Shown in pieces: positions 1-5,409 of a stretch of 6,893 nt of DNA. The notes under the pieces are model-generated. The model made no database searches. It was given only the letters and a program-made list of their open reading frames with translations, and was not told the origin of the DNA. The stretch is from DAISLF01 sp964517345 (lineage in GTDB: Bacteria > Patescibacteriota > Gracilibacteria > Peribacterales > Peribacteraceae), in NCBI GenBank assembly GCA_964517345.1, contig CAZFBZ010000063.1, positions 1 through 6,893 of the forward strand, in the 5' to 3' direction. A program made the position numbers and the translations under genes. Numbering within the stretch: position 1 is the stretch's first letter; the number at the start of each line of letters is the position of its first letter.

Positions 1-2
1 AG

Positions 3-131
3 CGCCAGCAGAGCGCCGAGAGCGTCGCATCGGTCGTGTGCGACCTGATCGAAGAAAAAGTCACCGCCCCGACGGGCGCCAACGTGGAAGTGGCGGGCGG
101 GCTCGTGGCCCGCATCGAGGAGATGGGGTGA
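3..131 (+). CDS. C-terminal end of an unidentified protein (5' end outside window)
   Basis: This frame is open from the left edge to a TGA at 129-131 and encodes the last 42 residues of a protein. I do not recognise the family. The tail is acidic and looks helical, with a DLIEEK segment and the ending ARIEEMG. The coding call rests on codon use: almost every third position is G or C, and the composition is that of a normal soluble protein. The competing frame over the same bases is an arginine-rich shadow. The gene converges on the minus-strand glycosyltransferase with 4 bp between the stops, leaving no room for a terminator between them. Being next to a polysaccharide locus suggests a sugar-related role, but nothing in these 42 residues shows it. 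Confidence 0.5.
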   Translation, partial: RQQSAESVASVVCDLIEEKVTAPTGANVEVAGGLVARIEEMG

Positions 132-135
132 TGCT

Positions 136-1281
136 TCAGGCGTCGATCGGCCGCATCCGCAGGTATGCGGCTTCGAAGGCGGCGGTCTGCGCGCCGATGC
201 TGTGTTTCTTCGCCCAGGCGCGGCAGTCTTCGGCGCGGATGCGGTTCTCCTCCAGCACGCGTCGCATGCGCTCCGCGACCGCTTCGGCGTCATCCGGGTC
301 GGCGACGTAGCCGGAGATCCCGTCGTCGATCGCTTCCCTGCAGCCCGAGCCGTTGGGACCGATGACCGGGATGCCGCGGGCGTTGGCCTCCAGAAAGACC
401 ATCCCGAAGCCCTCGAAGTTGATGCCATCGGGCTTGCTGAGCATCACGAACAGGTCCGCGTGCTTGTAGGCCTCTTCCACGTCGCTGCGGCTCACGTGTC
501 CGCGCAGCGTCACGTTCGTCTCCAGTCCGCGGTCGCGGATCGTCTCGCGGATGCGCTGGATGTACGGATGCTCCTCGCGGAAATCCCCGATGATATCCAG
601 GTGGAAGGGGACAGAGCTGCGTCCCTTGAACGCGGCGCACGCCTGTACCAGTTCCAGCACTCCCTTGCGCGGTTTCACCATTCCGACGAACAGCACCCGC
701 TTGGGCTCGCCCTCCGCGCTGGCGCTGCGCTCGGTGGGGCGCTCGTCCGTGCCGAGCCTGAACAGTTCTGTGCGCTTCTCCACATCCGCGCGGAGCTCGG
801 GCCCGCAATGCGTCTCGATCGCCGCGAGTGCCCGGTCGCGCGTGTACATGCTGCACGCAAGGAGCGCTCCAGCCTTCTTGTATACCGTCTGCATCAGCCC
901 ACGCGTCGAGCGGTACTCGAATGGCAGCACGGTGTACGTTCCCAGCAGGATGAGCAGCCACGGCGGCAGACGGCGGAAGCGTCCGGCCATCGGCAGTCCC
1001 AGCGCGTATGGCTCGACCGCGACGTGCAGCACGTCGGGCTTCCACTTGCGGATGGCTTTGCGCTCGCGGCGGGCGGTCTTCCAGCGAGCGAACCGCGAAT
1101 CCACCGCGGCGGTCGCGGCGGGCAGGCCCGTCATCTCCTGGCAGATCGGGCGGGCGGTCGCTTCGTGCAGCAGCGCGAAGACTGTGTGTCCGCGTTCCTG
1201 CAATCCCGTGACGGTGTGACGCGCGATGGTGCCCCACCCGTTCTCGGGGTTCAGCGATTCGGCGATGACAAGAATGCGCAT
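136..1281 (-). CDS. Glycosyltransferase family 4 (GT-B fold)
   Basis: A 381-residue cytosolic or membrane-associated glycosyltransferase that should move a sugar from a nucleotide donor to a glycan or lipid-linked acceptor. The N-terminal Rossmann-like domain opens MRILVIAES with a glycine loop (GWG, residues 15-17) and runs to about residue 180. The C-terminal donor-binding domain begins at RVLFVGMVKPRKG (195-207), the usual GT4 'Gly-Lys' strand-loop. It carries the EX7E motif as E290 and E298 within FEGFGMVFLEA, followed by GIPVIGPNGSGCREAI and GISGYVADPDD, typical of family 4. ATG at 1281 is chosen because it starts directly at the first beta strand; an ATG at 1350 would add 23 non-conserved residues and overlap the upstream gene. 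The start lies 19 nt after that gene's stop and has no Shine-Dalgarno sequence, so translation probably depends on coupling or readthrough initiation. It is the last gene of the minus-strand run. Donor and acceptor cannot be deduced. Confidence 0.93.
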   Translation of the reverse strand: MRILVIAESLNPENGWGTIARHTVTGLQERGHTVFALLHEATARPICQEMTGLPAATAAVDSRFARWKTARRERKAIRKWKPDVLHVAVEPYALGLPMAGRFRRLPPWLLILLGTYTVLPFEYRSTRGLMQTVYKKAGALLACSMYTRDRALAAIETHCGPELRADVEKRTELFRLGTDERPTERSASAEGEPKRVLFVGMVKPRKGVLELVQACAAFKGRSSVPFHLDIIGDFREEHPYIQRIRETIRDRGLETNVTLRGHVSRSDVEEAYKHADLFVMLSKPDGINFEGFGMVFLEANARGIPVIGPNGSGCREAIDDGISGYVADPDDAEAVAERMRRVLEENRIRAEDCRAWAKKHSIGAQTAAFEAAYLRMRPIDA

Positions 1282-1300
1282 CGGGTCGGGGGGACGGACG

Positions 1301-2263
1301 TCAGTGTAGAGCCTGCACGCGCTTCCATTCCAGTTCGCAGGTCCTGGCAAGTCCCTCGGTCAGTCCGACGCGCGGTTCATAGCCCAGGGCGCGGAGTTTC
1401 GTGATGTCCGGGCAGCGGCGATTGGTGCTGCCCTCCGTCTTCTGGCCGGGTTGCAGCTCGATTGTGACGCCCATCGCAGCGGCCATGCGCTTGGCGAGAT
1501 CCGCGATCGTCACCTCCTCGGGGTTCCCCAGGTGATAGAGCTGGCCGTTCTCGCCCTTTTCGGCGATCCGCACGATGCCGTCCACGGCGTCATCGATGTA
1601 ACAGAACGCCCGCGTCTCGCTGCCGTCGCCCTGGATCGGGAACGCTCCTCCGCCGGACTTCTTCAGTTCCCCGAGACGCGCCACGAACTGCGGGATGACG
1701 TGCTCAGAGCCCATGTCCGGGCCGTAGATGTTATGGGGGCGGAAGATGACGGCCTCCACGCCCTTGCGGGCCAGGTAGTGCAGCGCGAGCAGCTCGCCGA
1801 TGATCTTGCCGCCGCTGTACGAGAAGCGCGCGTTTTTGATATCCGGGACGATGATGCGCTCGGCCTCGGTCGTCGGGACGTGCGTGGGCGTCTGATACAC
1901 CTCGGACGACGATGCCAGCAGATAGCGCCTGCACTTGTGCTTAATGGCCGCGTCCATCGTGTGCATCGTGCCCTTCACCGCCACCTCCAGCACGCGGTCC
2001 GGGTGCTTGTAGAAGTTCTCGGTGCCGTTCACGGCGGCCAGGTGATACACCAGTTCCATCCCCGCGGTCGCCCGGTCCACATCGTCGTAGATCCGCACGT
2101 CGCCCTGCACCATGTCGAGCTGCTTGGCGATATCGGCAAGGCGCGTCGGGACGCCGCGCGAGTAATCGTCCATCACACGCACCGTGTGGCCGTCCGTCAC
2201 GAGTCTGCGCACGAGCGCGCTGCCGATGAAGCCCGCGCCGCCGGTGACGAGGATTTTAGTCAT
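1301..2263 (-). CDS. NAD-dependent sugar-nucleotide epimerase/dehydratase (extended SDR)
   Basis: A 320-residue extended short-chain dehydrogenase. The NAD-binding TGGAGFIG spans residues 7-14. A serine-rich strand ending SSSEVY (118-123) supplies the active-site Ser/Glu region, and the catalytic YxxxK is Y149/K153 (YSGGK). FRPHNIYGPDMG (174-185) is the conserved strand before the substrate domain. These features place it among UDP-hexose 4-epimerases, uronate epimerases, and dTDP/UDP-sugar dehydratases. Sitting directly after two nucleotide-sugar dehydrogenases suggests the substrate is a UDP-uronic acid, as with TviC acting after TviB in Vi antigen synthesis. That is inference; decarboxylase or dehydratase activity is not excluded. 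ATG at 2263 is preferred over an upstream ATG at 2308 because it starts at the first beta strand. It overlaps the stop of the upstream gene by 8 bp, so translational coupling is likely; no Shine-Dalgarno sequence is visible. Confidence 0.93.
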   Translation of the reverse strand: MTKILVTGGAGFIGSALVRRLVTDGHTVRVMDDYSRGVPTRLADIAKQLDMVQGDVRIYDDVDRATAGMELVYHLAAVNGTENFYKHPDRVLEVAVKGTMHTMDAAIKHKCRRYLLASSSEVYQTPTHVPTTEAERIIVPDIKNARFSYSGGKIIGELLALHYLARKGVEAVIFRPHNIYGPDMGSEHVIPQFVARLGELKKSGGGAFPIQGDGSETRAFCYIDDAVDGIVRIAEKGENGQLYHLGNPEEVTIADLAKRMAAAMGVTIELQPGQKTEGSTNRRCPDITKLRALGYEPRVGLTEGLARTCELEWKRVQALH

Positions 2264-3614
2264 TGCCGACGCCGCCGTAGTGGATGCCCGATACCGCTTT
2301 GATCTCATCCGGATCGTACATGTGCCAGCCGTCGATAAACACGGCGGGTTTCTTCAGAAGCGGCAGGAACGCGTGAATATCCAGTTTCTCGTACACCGGG
2401 TGATTCGTCATCATCACTGCCGCGTCGGCCGCCATGAAGCCTTCTTTCAGCTCGACGACGCGCACGCCGGTCTTCTCCATGTGCTCTTTGTTCGCGACCG
2501 GATCGTGGGCGATCACGGTGCATCCGGCCGCCATCAATCCCTTCACCAGCGGCACCGATGGCGAGTCGCGCATGTCGGATGTTTCGGGCTTTCCTTTGAA
2601 GGCCATGCCGAACACGCACACCGTCGCAGTCTTCGGATCTTTGCCGGCCTTCTTGAGCAAGCCGAGGATTTTCTCCACGACGTGGCCGGGCATGCTCTCG
2701 TTGATCTCGCGCGCGACACGGGCGAGCTTGGGTTCGTAGCCGTACTTCTCGCCGACCTGCAGCAGGATGAACGGGTCTTTGGTGAGACACGTGCCGCCGA
2801 CACCGGGGCTCGGCGCGGGGACGTGATTGCGCTTGTAGCCGAAGTTCACGGCGCGGGCGAGTTTGACCATGTCGATGCCGATGCACTCGCACAGGCGCGC
2901 CATCTGGTTGGCGTAGGCGAAGGTCAGGTCGCGGTAGCTGTTATCGATAATCTTGGCCATTTCGGCCGATTCGATGCCTTCCACCTCCACCGTCACCGGC
3001 GTCAGTTTGCGGAAGAGCTTCTCCGCTCGTTCCACGTCCGCGCCGCCTTTGTACCCGCCGATGATCTGCGGGAGTTCGCGCAGTTCCTCCAGTGCGCGAC
3101 CGGCGACGAGACGCTCCGGGGCGAAGACGAGATAAAAATCCTCACCGGCTTTCATGCCACTCTCTTTCTCCAGGTGGGGGAGGACGATCTCGCGCGTGGT
3201 GCCGACCGGAACCGTCGAGCGCATCACGACCAGGTCGCCCTTCTTGAGCATCGTGCCGACCATCGAGGACGCGCTGGCGACGTAATCCATGATCGGACGG
3301 CGGGTATCCGGGTCCACAGGCGTGCCGACGGCGATGATGTAGATGCTGTGCGCTCCTTTCTCCAGCTTGTCGCTGACCGTCAGGCGCTTGCCGAGATGGC
3401 GGTCCAGATACATCTGCAGTCCCTGTTCCTCGAAGTGGCTCTTGCCCGCCTTGAGGCTCTTGAGGACGTTCGGACTAGCGTCGACGCCTGTCACCGTGAA
3501 GCCGACGTCCGCGAAGGTAGCGGCAAGCGGCAGTCCGACGAACCCGAGGCCGACGATGGCGATCGTCTCACTGAGCACGGCGTCCTCTCCGGTGTGCGGC
3601 TTATCAGGGGTCAT
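2256..3614 (-). CDS. Nucleotide-sugar dehydrogenase (UDP-glucose/UDP-ManNAc 6-dehydrogenase family)
   Basis: A 452-residue NAD-dependent enzyme that oxidises C6 of a UDP-sugar in two steps to the uronic acid. The N-terminal domain has GLGFVG (22-27). The central domain has RSTVPVG (132-138), the catalytic lysine and asparagine in EMAKIIDN (K221, N225), and the active-site cysteine C276 in GVGGTCLTKD, with K279 and D280 after it. The C-terminal UDP-binding domain is marked by FGMAFKGKPETSDMRDSPS (335-353). The Cys-x-x-Lys-Asp pattern resembles UDP-glucose dehydrogenases (GGSCFPKD) more than WecC/TviB types (GGHCIxVDP), so UDP-glucose is a reasonable first guess, but archaeal-type UDP-ManNAc dehydrogenases also vary here. 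ATG at 3614 lacks a Shine-Dalgarno sequence. A GTG at 3578 is preceded by GGAGAGGA and would give a 440-residue protein starting just before the Rossmann strand, a serious alternative. It is followed with overlap by the epimerase gene. Confidence 0.93.
   Translation of the reverse strand: MTPDKPHTGEDAVLSETIAIVGLGFVGLPLAATFADVGFTVTGVDASPNVLKSLKAGKSHFEEQGLQMYLDRHLGKRLTVSDKLEKGAHSIYIIAVGTPVDPDTRRPIMDYVASASSMVGTMLKKGDLVVMRSTVPVGTTREIVLPHLEKESGMKAGEDFYLVFAPERLVAGRALEELRELPQIIGGYKGGADVERAEKLFRKLTPVTVEVEGIESAEMAKIIDNSYRDLTFAYANQMARLCECIGIDMVKLARAVNFGYKRNHVPAPSPGVGGTCLTKDPFILLQVGEKYGYEPKLARVAREINESMPGHVVEKILGLLKKAGKDPKTATVCVFGMAFKGKPETSDMRDSPSVPLVKGLMAAGCTVIAHDPVANKEHMEKTGVRVVELKEGFMAADAAVMMTNHPVYEKLDIHAFLPLLKKPAVFIDGWHMYDPDEIKAVSGIHYGGVGND
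3576..3590 (-). promoter_or_regulatory. Possible ribosome binding site and GTG start for the second dehydrogenase
   Basis: On the minus strand GGAGAGGA (3590 down to 3583) precedes a GTG at 3578-3576, with 8 nt from the GGAG core or 4 nt from AGGA. The GTG is in frame with the dehydrogenase and would give an N-terminus MLSETIAIVGLGFVG, the usual short lead-in for this family. The upstream ATG at 3614 has no comparable site, so the true start may be here, removing 12 residues. Confidence 0.5.
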
Positions 3615-3649
3615 GGATGGCTTCTGGAAGGGAAAAGTCTGATGTAGCG

Positions 3650-3679
3650 AGTCTAGAGGTCCGCGCGCGGACGGGTCAA
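3650..3679 (-). promoter_or_regulatory. Candidate internal promoter before the second dehydrogenase
   Basis: In the 68-nt gap after the first dehydrogenase gene, the minus strand reads TTGACC (3679-3674), an 18-nt spacer, then TAGACT (3655-3650). These match the sigma-70 -35 consensus at five of six bases and the -10 at four of six. Transcription would start near 3643, giving a leader of about 29 nt to the ATG at 3614 or about 65 nt to the GTG at 3578. This would let the last three genes be expressed separately from the first. It is sequence-only evidence. Confidence 0.4.
3659..3672. repeat. Perfect 14-bp palindrome in the spacer of the candidate internal promoter
   Basis: GTCCGCGCGCGGAC is its own reverse complement, with 7 bp per arm and no central spacer. 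It lies entirely between the candidate -35 and -10 elements. It could be an operator for a dimeric repressor or activator. In RNA it would be a poor hairpin because the arms leave no loop unless the centre opens. No T-rich tail follows on the minus strand, so it is not a standard terminator. Confidence 0.5.
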
Positions 3680-3682
3680 CGT

Positions 3683-4951
3683 TCAGAGCGACAGATAGGT
3701 CCGGCCCGCGGCTTCAAACGGTGTGTGATCAAATGCGGACTTGAGATCGTAGAAGACGCCGCCTGGAGTGAGCGAGGACGTGTACGTCTCCGGACTGACT
3801 GCCAGCAGCTCGCGGTGGGGGACAAGCAGGAGGATGGCGTCATATGGATCCTTGCCGAGAATGCCCGGCGTGAGCGACAGGCGCTTGATCTCGGTGTCGC
3901 CCACTTGCGGATCGTGCACCTCCACTGCGCATCCGGCCTTCCGCAGGGCGTCGATCACGTCAAAGACTTTGCTGTTCCGGAGATCCGGGATGTTCTCTTT
4001 GAAGGTGAGGCCCAACACCAGCGCGCGCGGGTTCCTGCGGCCGGGGAGCGCTGCGACCGTGCGCTGCACAACGTGCGCGCCCATACCGTCGTTGATCTTC
4101 CGTCCCGCGCTGATGAGCGCCGTGTCCATGCCGAGCTGCCGCGCCTTCTCCACCAGGTAGTACGGATCAACGCCGATGCAGTGCCCGCCGACGAGACCGG
4201 GCTGGAACTTGAGAAAATTCCATTTTGTGCCCGCGGCGGCCAGGACGTCCTTGGTGCGGAGATCAAGTTTTCCGCAGAGCACGGCGATTTCATTGATGTA
4301 CGCGATATTCAGGTCCCGCTGGGCGTTCTCGATCGCCTTGGCCATCTCCGCCACCTTGATGCTCGGCGCGCGGTGGATGCCCGCGGTCACGATCGATCCG
4401 TACAATTCCGCAAGCGTCTCCAGTGTTTTTTCATCTTCGCCCGCGACGATCTTCACGATCTTGTCGATGGTGTGTTCCTTATCGCCGGGGTTCACGCGCT
4501 CCGGCGAGTAGCCGAGCCAGAAATCCTTGCCGCGCGTGAGTCCGGATTCTTTTTCCAGGATCGGACCGCAGATGTCTTCCGTCACGCCCGGGTACACGGT
4601 CGACTCGTACACGACGATCATGCCTTTCTTCAGATGCTTGCCGACTGTCCGGCTTGCGCTCTCCACCAGCGACAGGTCCGGATGATTGCGCTCGTCCACG
4701 GGCGTCGGGATCGCGAGGATGATGACCTCTGCCTTCTCCATCACGGCCGGGTCCGCCGAGTATTCGATCGTCACCTGCTCCAGCTGCTCGTCGAGCAGCT
4801 CGTTGGTGCGGTCGTGTCCGGCCTTCAGTTCCGCGATGCGCTTCTCCGCGATGTCGTACCCGAGCACCGTGTGACCGGCGCGCGCGAACGTCCAGGCGAG
4901 GGGCAGACCGACATAGCCCAGTCCGACGATGCAGATCGTCTGTTTCTTCAT
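3683..4951 (-). CDS. tviB: UDP-N-acetylhexosamine 6-dehydrogenase, TviB/WbpO/CapL type
   Basis: A 422-residue NAD-dependent enzyme of the Vi-antigen TviB (VipA), WbpO and CapL group, which oxidise UDP-GlcNAc or UDP-GalNAc to the matching uronic acid. It has the NAD-binding GLGYVG (10-15), YESTVYPGVTE (115-125), the catalytic lysine and asparagine in AEMAKAIEN (K205, N209), and the active-site cysteine C258 in PGLVGGHCIGVDPYYL (251-266). AGRKINDGM (282-290) follows, a strong hallmark of the group. The UDP-binding C-terminal domain has LGLTFKENIPDLRNSK (313-328). Length is normal for the family. ATG at 4951 begins just before the Rossmann strand. There is no Shine-Dalgarno sequence; instead a -10-like TACACT lies 7 nt upstream, suggesting a leaderless message. 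It is the first gene of the minus-strand run and 68 nt before the next. The symbol is given by family similarity; whether it prefers UDP-GlcNAc or UDP-GalNAc is not settled. Confidence 0.93.
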   Translation of the reverse strand: MKKQTICIVGLGYVGLPLAWTFARAGHTVLGYDIAEKRIAELKAGHDRTNELLDEQLEQVTIEYSADPAVMEKAEVIILAIPTPVDERNHPDLSLVESASRTVGKHLKKGMIVVYESTVYPGVTEDICGPILEKESGLTRGKDFWLGYSPERVNPGDKEHTIDKIVKIVAGEDEKTLETLAELYGSIVTAGIHRAPSIKVAEMAKAIENAQRDLNIAYINEIAVLCGKLDLRTKDVLAAAGTKWNFLKFQPGLVGGHCIGVDPYYLVEKARQLGMDTALISAGRKINDGMGAHVVQRTVAALPGRRNPRALVLGLTFKENIPDLRNSKVFDVIDALRKAGCAVEVHDPQVGDTEIKRLSLTPGILGKDPYDAILLLVPHRELLAVSPETYTSSLTPGGVFYDLKSAFDHTPFEAAGRTYLSL

Positions 4952-4958
4952 CGTGCGG

Positions 4959-4985
4959 AGTGTAGCAGCCGCGGGCCCTCTTCAC
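4959..4985 (-). promoter_or_regulatory. Candidate promoter for the minus-strand operon (leaderless start)
   Basis: On the minus strand TACACT (4964-4959, four of six to TATAAT) lies 7 nt before the ATG at 4951. Standard spacing puts the transcription start at 4951-4952, that is, at the start codon. The -35 is weak: the best candidate is GTGAAG (4985-4980) at a short 15-nt spacing, three of six to consensus. The absence of any Shine-Dalgarno sequence fits a leaderless message. The weak -35 would fit dependence on an activator. Confidence 0.4.
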
Positions 4986-5007
4986 CCTCCCCGGAGCGCC
5001 CTCTTCA
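4975..5007. repeat. 10-bp direct repeat upstream of the minus-strand operon
   Basis: GCCCTCTTCA occurs at 4975-4984 and again at 4998-5007, 23 bp apart start to start, or roughly two helical turns. The copies lie just upstream of the candidate -10 of the first dehydrogenase gene, the nearer one where a -35 would be. This is the arrangement expected of tandem activator sites on one face of the helix. The outer copy is also half of a short GCCCT-CTTC-AGGGC stem-loop (4998-5011). Confidence 0.4.
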
Positions 5008-5011
5008 GGGC

Positions 5012-5049
5012 TTGCAATTTATATGTGTTTATTGTACTTACACACTTAA
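5012..5049. promoter_or_regulatory. AT-rich island between divergent operons
   Basis: Only 9 of these 38 bases are G or C, in sharp contrast to the GC-rich surroundings. The tract contains -10-like hexamers on both strands (TACAAT and TATAAA on the minus strand, TTTATT on the plus strand) and a tandem ACTTA (5036-5040 and 5044-5048). No well-spaced -35/-10 pair stands out. It is the likeliest place for the promoter of the small downstream gene and may aid duplex opening or bind a nucleoid protein. Confidence 0.45.
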
Positions 5050-5071
5050 CGGAAGGCTCACAGCCCTCCGT
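5049..5071 (+). other. Hairpin in the presumed leader of the small membrane-protein gene
   Basis: CGGAAGGCT (5050-5058) pairs with AGCCCTCCG (5062-5070) around a CAC loop, with one A-C mismatch and an extra A-T pair outside it. It ends 21 nt before the Shine-Dalgarno sequence at 5093-5099, so it could protect the message or modulate its translation. No U-run follows, so it is not an intrinsic terminator. Confidence 0.35.
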
Positions 5072-5092
5072 CAGCCCGTTCTGCTCATTCGC

Positions 5093-5099
5093 AAAGGAG
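5093..5099 (+). promoter_or_regulatory. Strong ribosome binding site deciding a GTG start
   Basis: AAAGGAG stands 6 nt before the GTG at 5106-5108. This is a near-ideal Shine-Dalgarno sequence and spacing, and it fixes the start of the small membrane-protein gene. It is the clearest such site in the window; neighbouring genes lack one. Confidence 0.75.
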
Positions 5100-5105
5100 C
5101 TGTCC

Positions 5106-5300
5106 GTGACGACCAGGCCGCCGTTCAAGTGGATCCCGTTCCTGGCCTGCGCCCTGCCGGCCGTCGGCACCCTCGTCGGGATGACGATCTACAGCTGGGA
5201 CAAGGGTGCTGTGTTCTGGATCCTGCTCGTCCTGTCCGCGCTGGTCGCGGGCATCCTCGGCTACGCGGTCTACGACCACCACACCCGCCGCAGCCGGTAG
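5106..5300 (+). CDS. Small two-helix membrane protein, function unknown
   Basis: A 64-residue protein of no family I recognise. A short cationic N-terminus (TTRPPFK) leads into a hydrophobic helix at about 9-29 (WIPFLACALPAVG onward to IY). A short SWDKGA turn connects to a second helix at about 36-56 (VFWILLVLSALVAGILG and on), and the protein ends in a basic tail DHHTRRSR. The positive-inside rule predicts a hairpin with both ends in the cytoplasm and the SWDKG turn outside. The GTG start follows AAAGGAG at 6 nt, codons are strongly GC-ending, and the stop is TAG. It stands alone between the divergent operons, 109 nt before gmd. It may be a polysaccharide-locus accessory or an unrelated small membrane protein. 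No domain or catalytic residue is visible. Confidence 0.72.
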   Translation: MTTRPPFKWIPFLACALPAVGTLVGMTIYSWDKGAVFWILLVLSALVAGILGYAVYDHHTRRSR

Positions 5301-5310
5301 TCACTGCCTC

Positions 5311-5354
5311 TCCTGCTCCGCGCAGGACGGCCCCCTCTGTCAGAGACAGGGGGG
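5311..5354 (+). terminator. Tandem hairpins after the small gene (possible terminator)
   Basis: Two adjacent stem-loops begin 10 nt after the TAG. The first pairs TCCTGC (5311-5316) with GCAGGA (5322-5327) around a 5-nt loop. The second is a 10-bp stem, 5332-5341 with 5345-5354, with one G-U pair and an AGA loop. It is strong and GC-rich but is followed by AGTTCGTCG rather than a U-run. It probably ends or stabilises the small-gene transcript and insulates the gmd promoter just downstream. Confidence 0.45.
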
Positions 5355-5372
5355 AGTTCGTCGTACCCGGGC

Positions 5373-5401
5373 ATGACACGGCCCCCTCCTCGCCCTACAA
5401 T
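5373..5401 (+). promoter_or_regulatory. Near-consensus sigma-70 promoter of gmd, predicting a leaderless mRNA
   Basis: ATGACA (5373-5378, five of six to TTGACA), a 17-nt spacer, and TACAAT (5396-5401, five of six to TATAAT) form the best promoter in the window. Standard spacing places the transcription start near 5408, with purines at 5407-5410. The gmd ATG is at 5410, so the leader would be 0-3 nt, which fits the lack of any Shine-Dalgarno sequence. Confidence 0.72.
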
Positions 5402-5409
5402 CCCGTGGA

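Noticed and set aside
202..1404. Long plus-strand open frame opposite the glycosyltransferase
   Set aside because: It is antisense to a gene with clear GT4 motifs. Its translation is rich in Arg, His and Ala without family motifs, as expected of a GC-rich shadow frame.
4998..5011. GCCCT-CTTC-AGGGC stem-loop as a terminator
   Set aside because: The stem has only 5 bp, what follows is TTGCAATTT rather than a T-run, and no plus-strand gene lies upstream to be terminated.
5018..5036. TACAAT and TATAAA on the minus strand as the main promoter of the TviB-type gene
   Set aside because: No -35 of reasonable quality lies 16-18 nt upstream of either, and the resulting leader of about 60-80 nt would lack a ribosome binding site. 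The TACACT next to the ATG is a simpler explanation, though not proven.
5106..5160. Lipoprotein signal in the small membrane protein (FLAC around Cys15)
   Set aside because: The -3 position is Phe rather than Leu/Val, the hydrophobic stretch before the Cys is too short, and hydrophobicity continues straight through it, which fits a transmembrane helix better.
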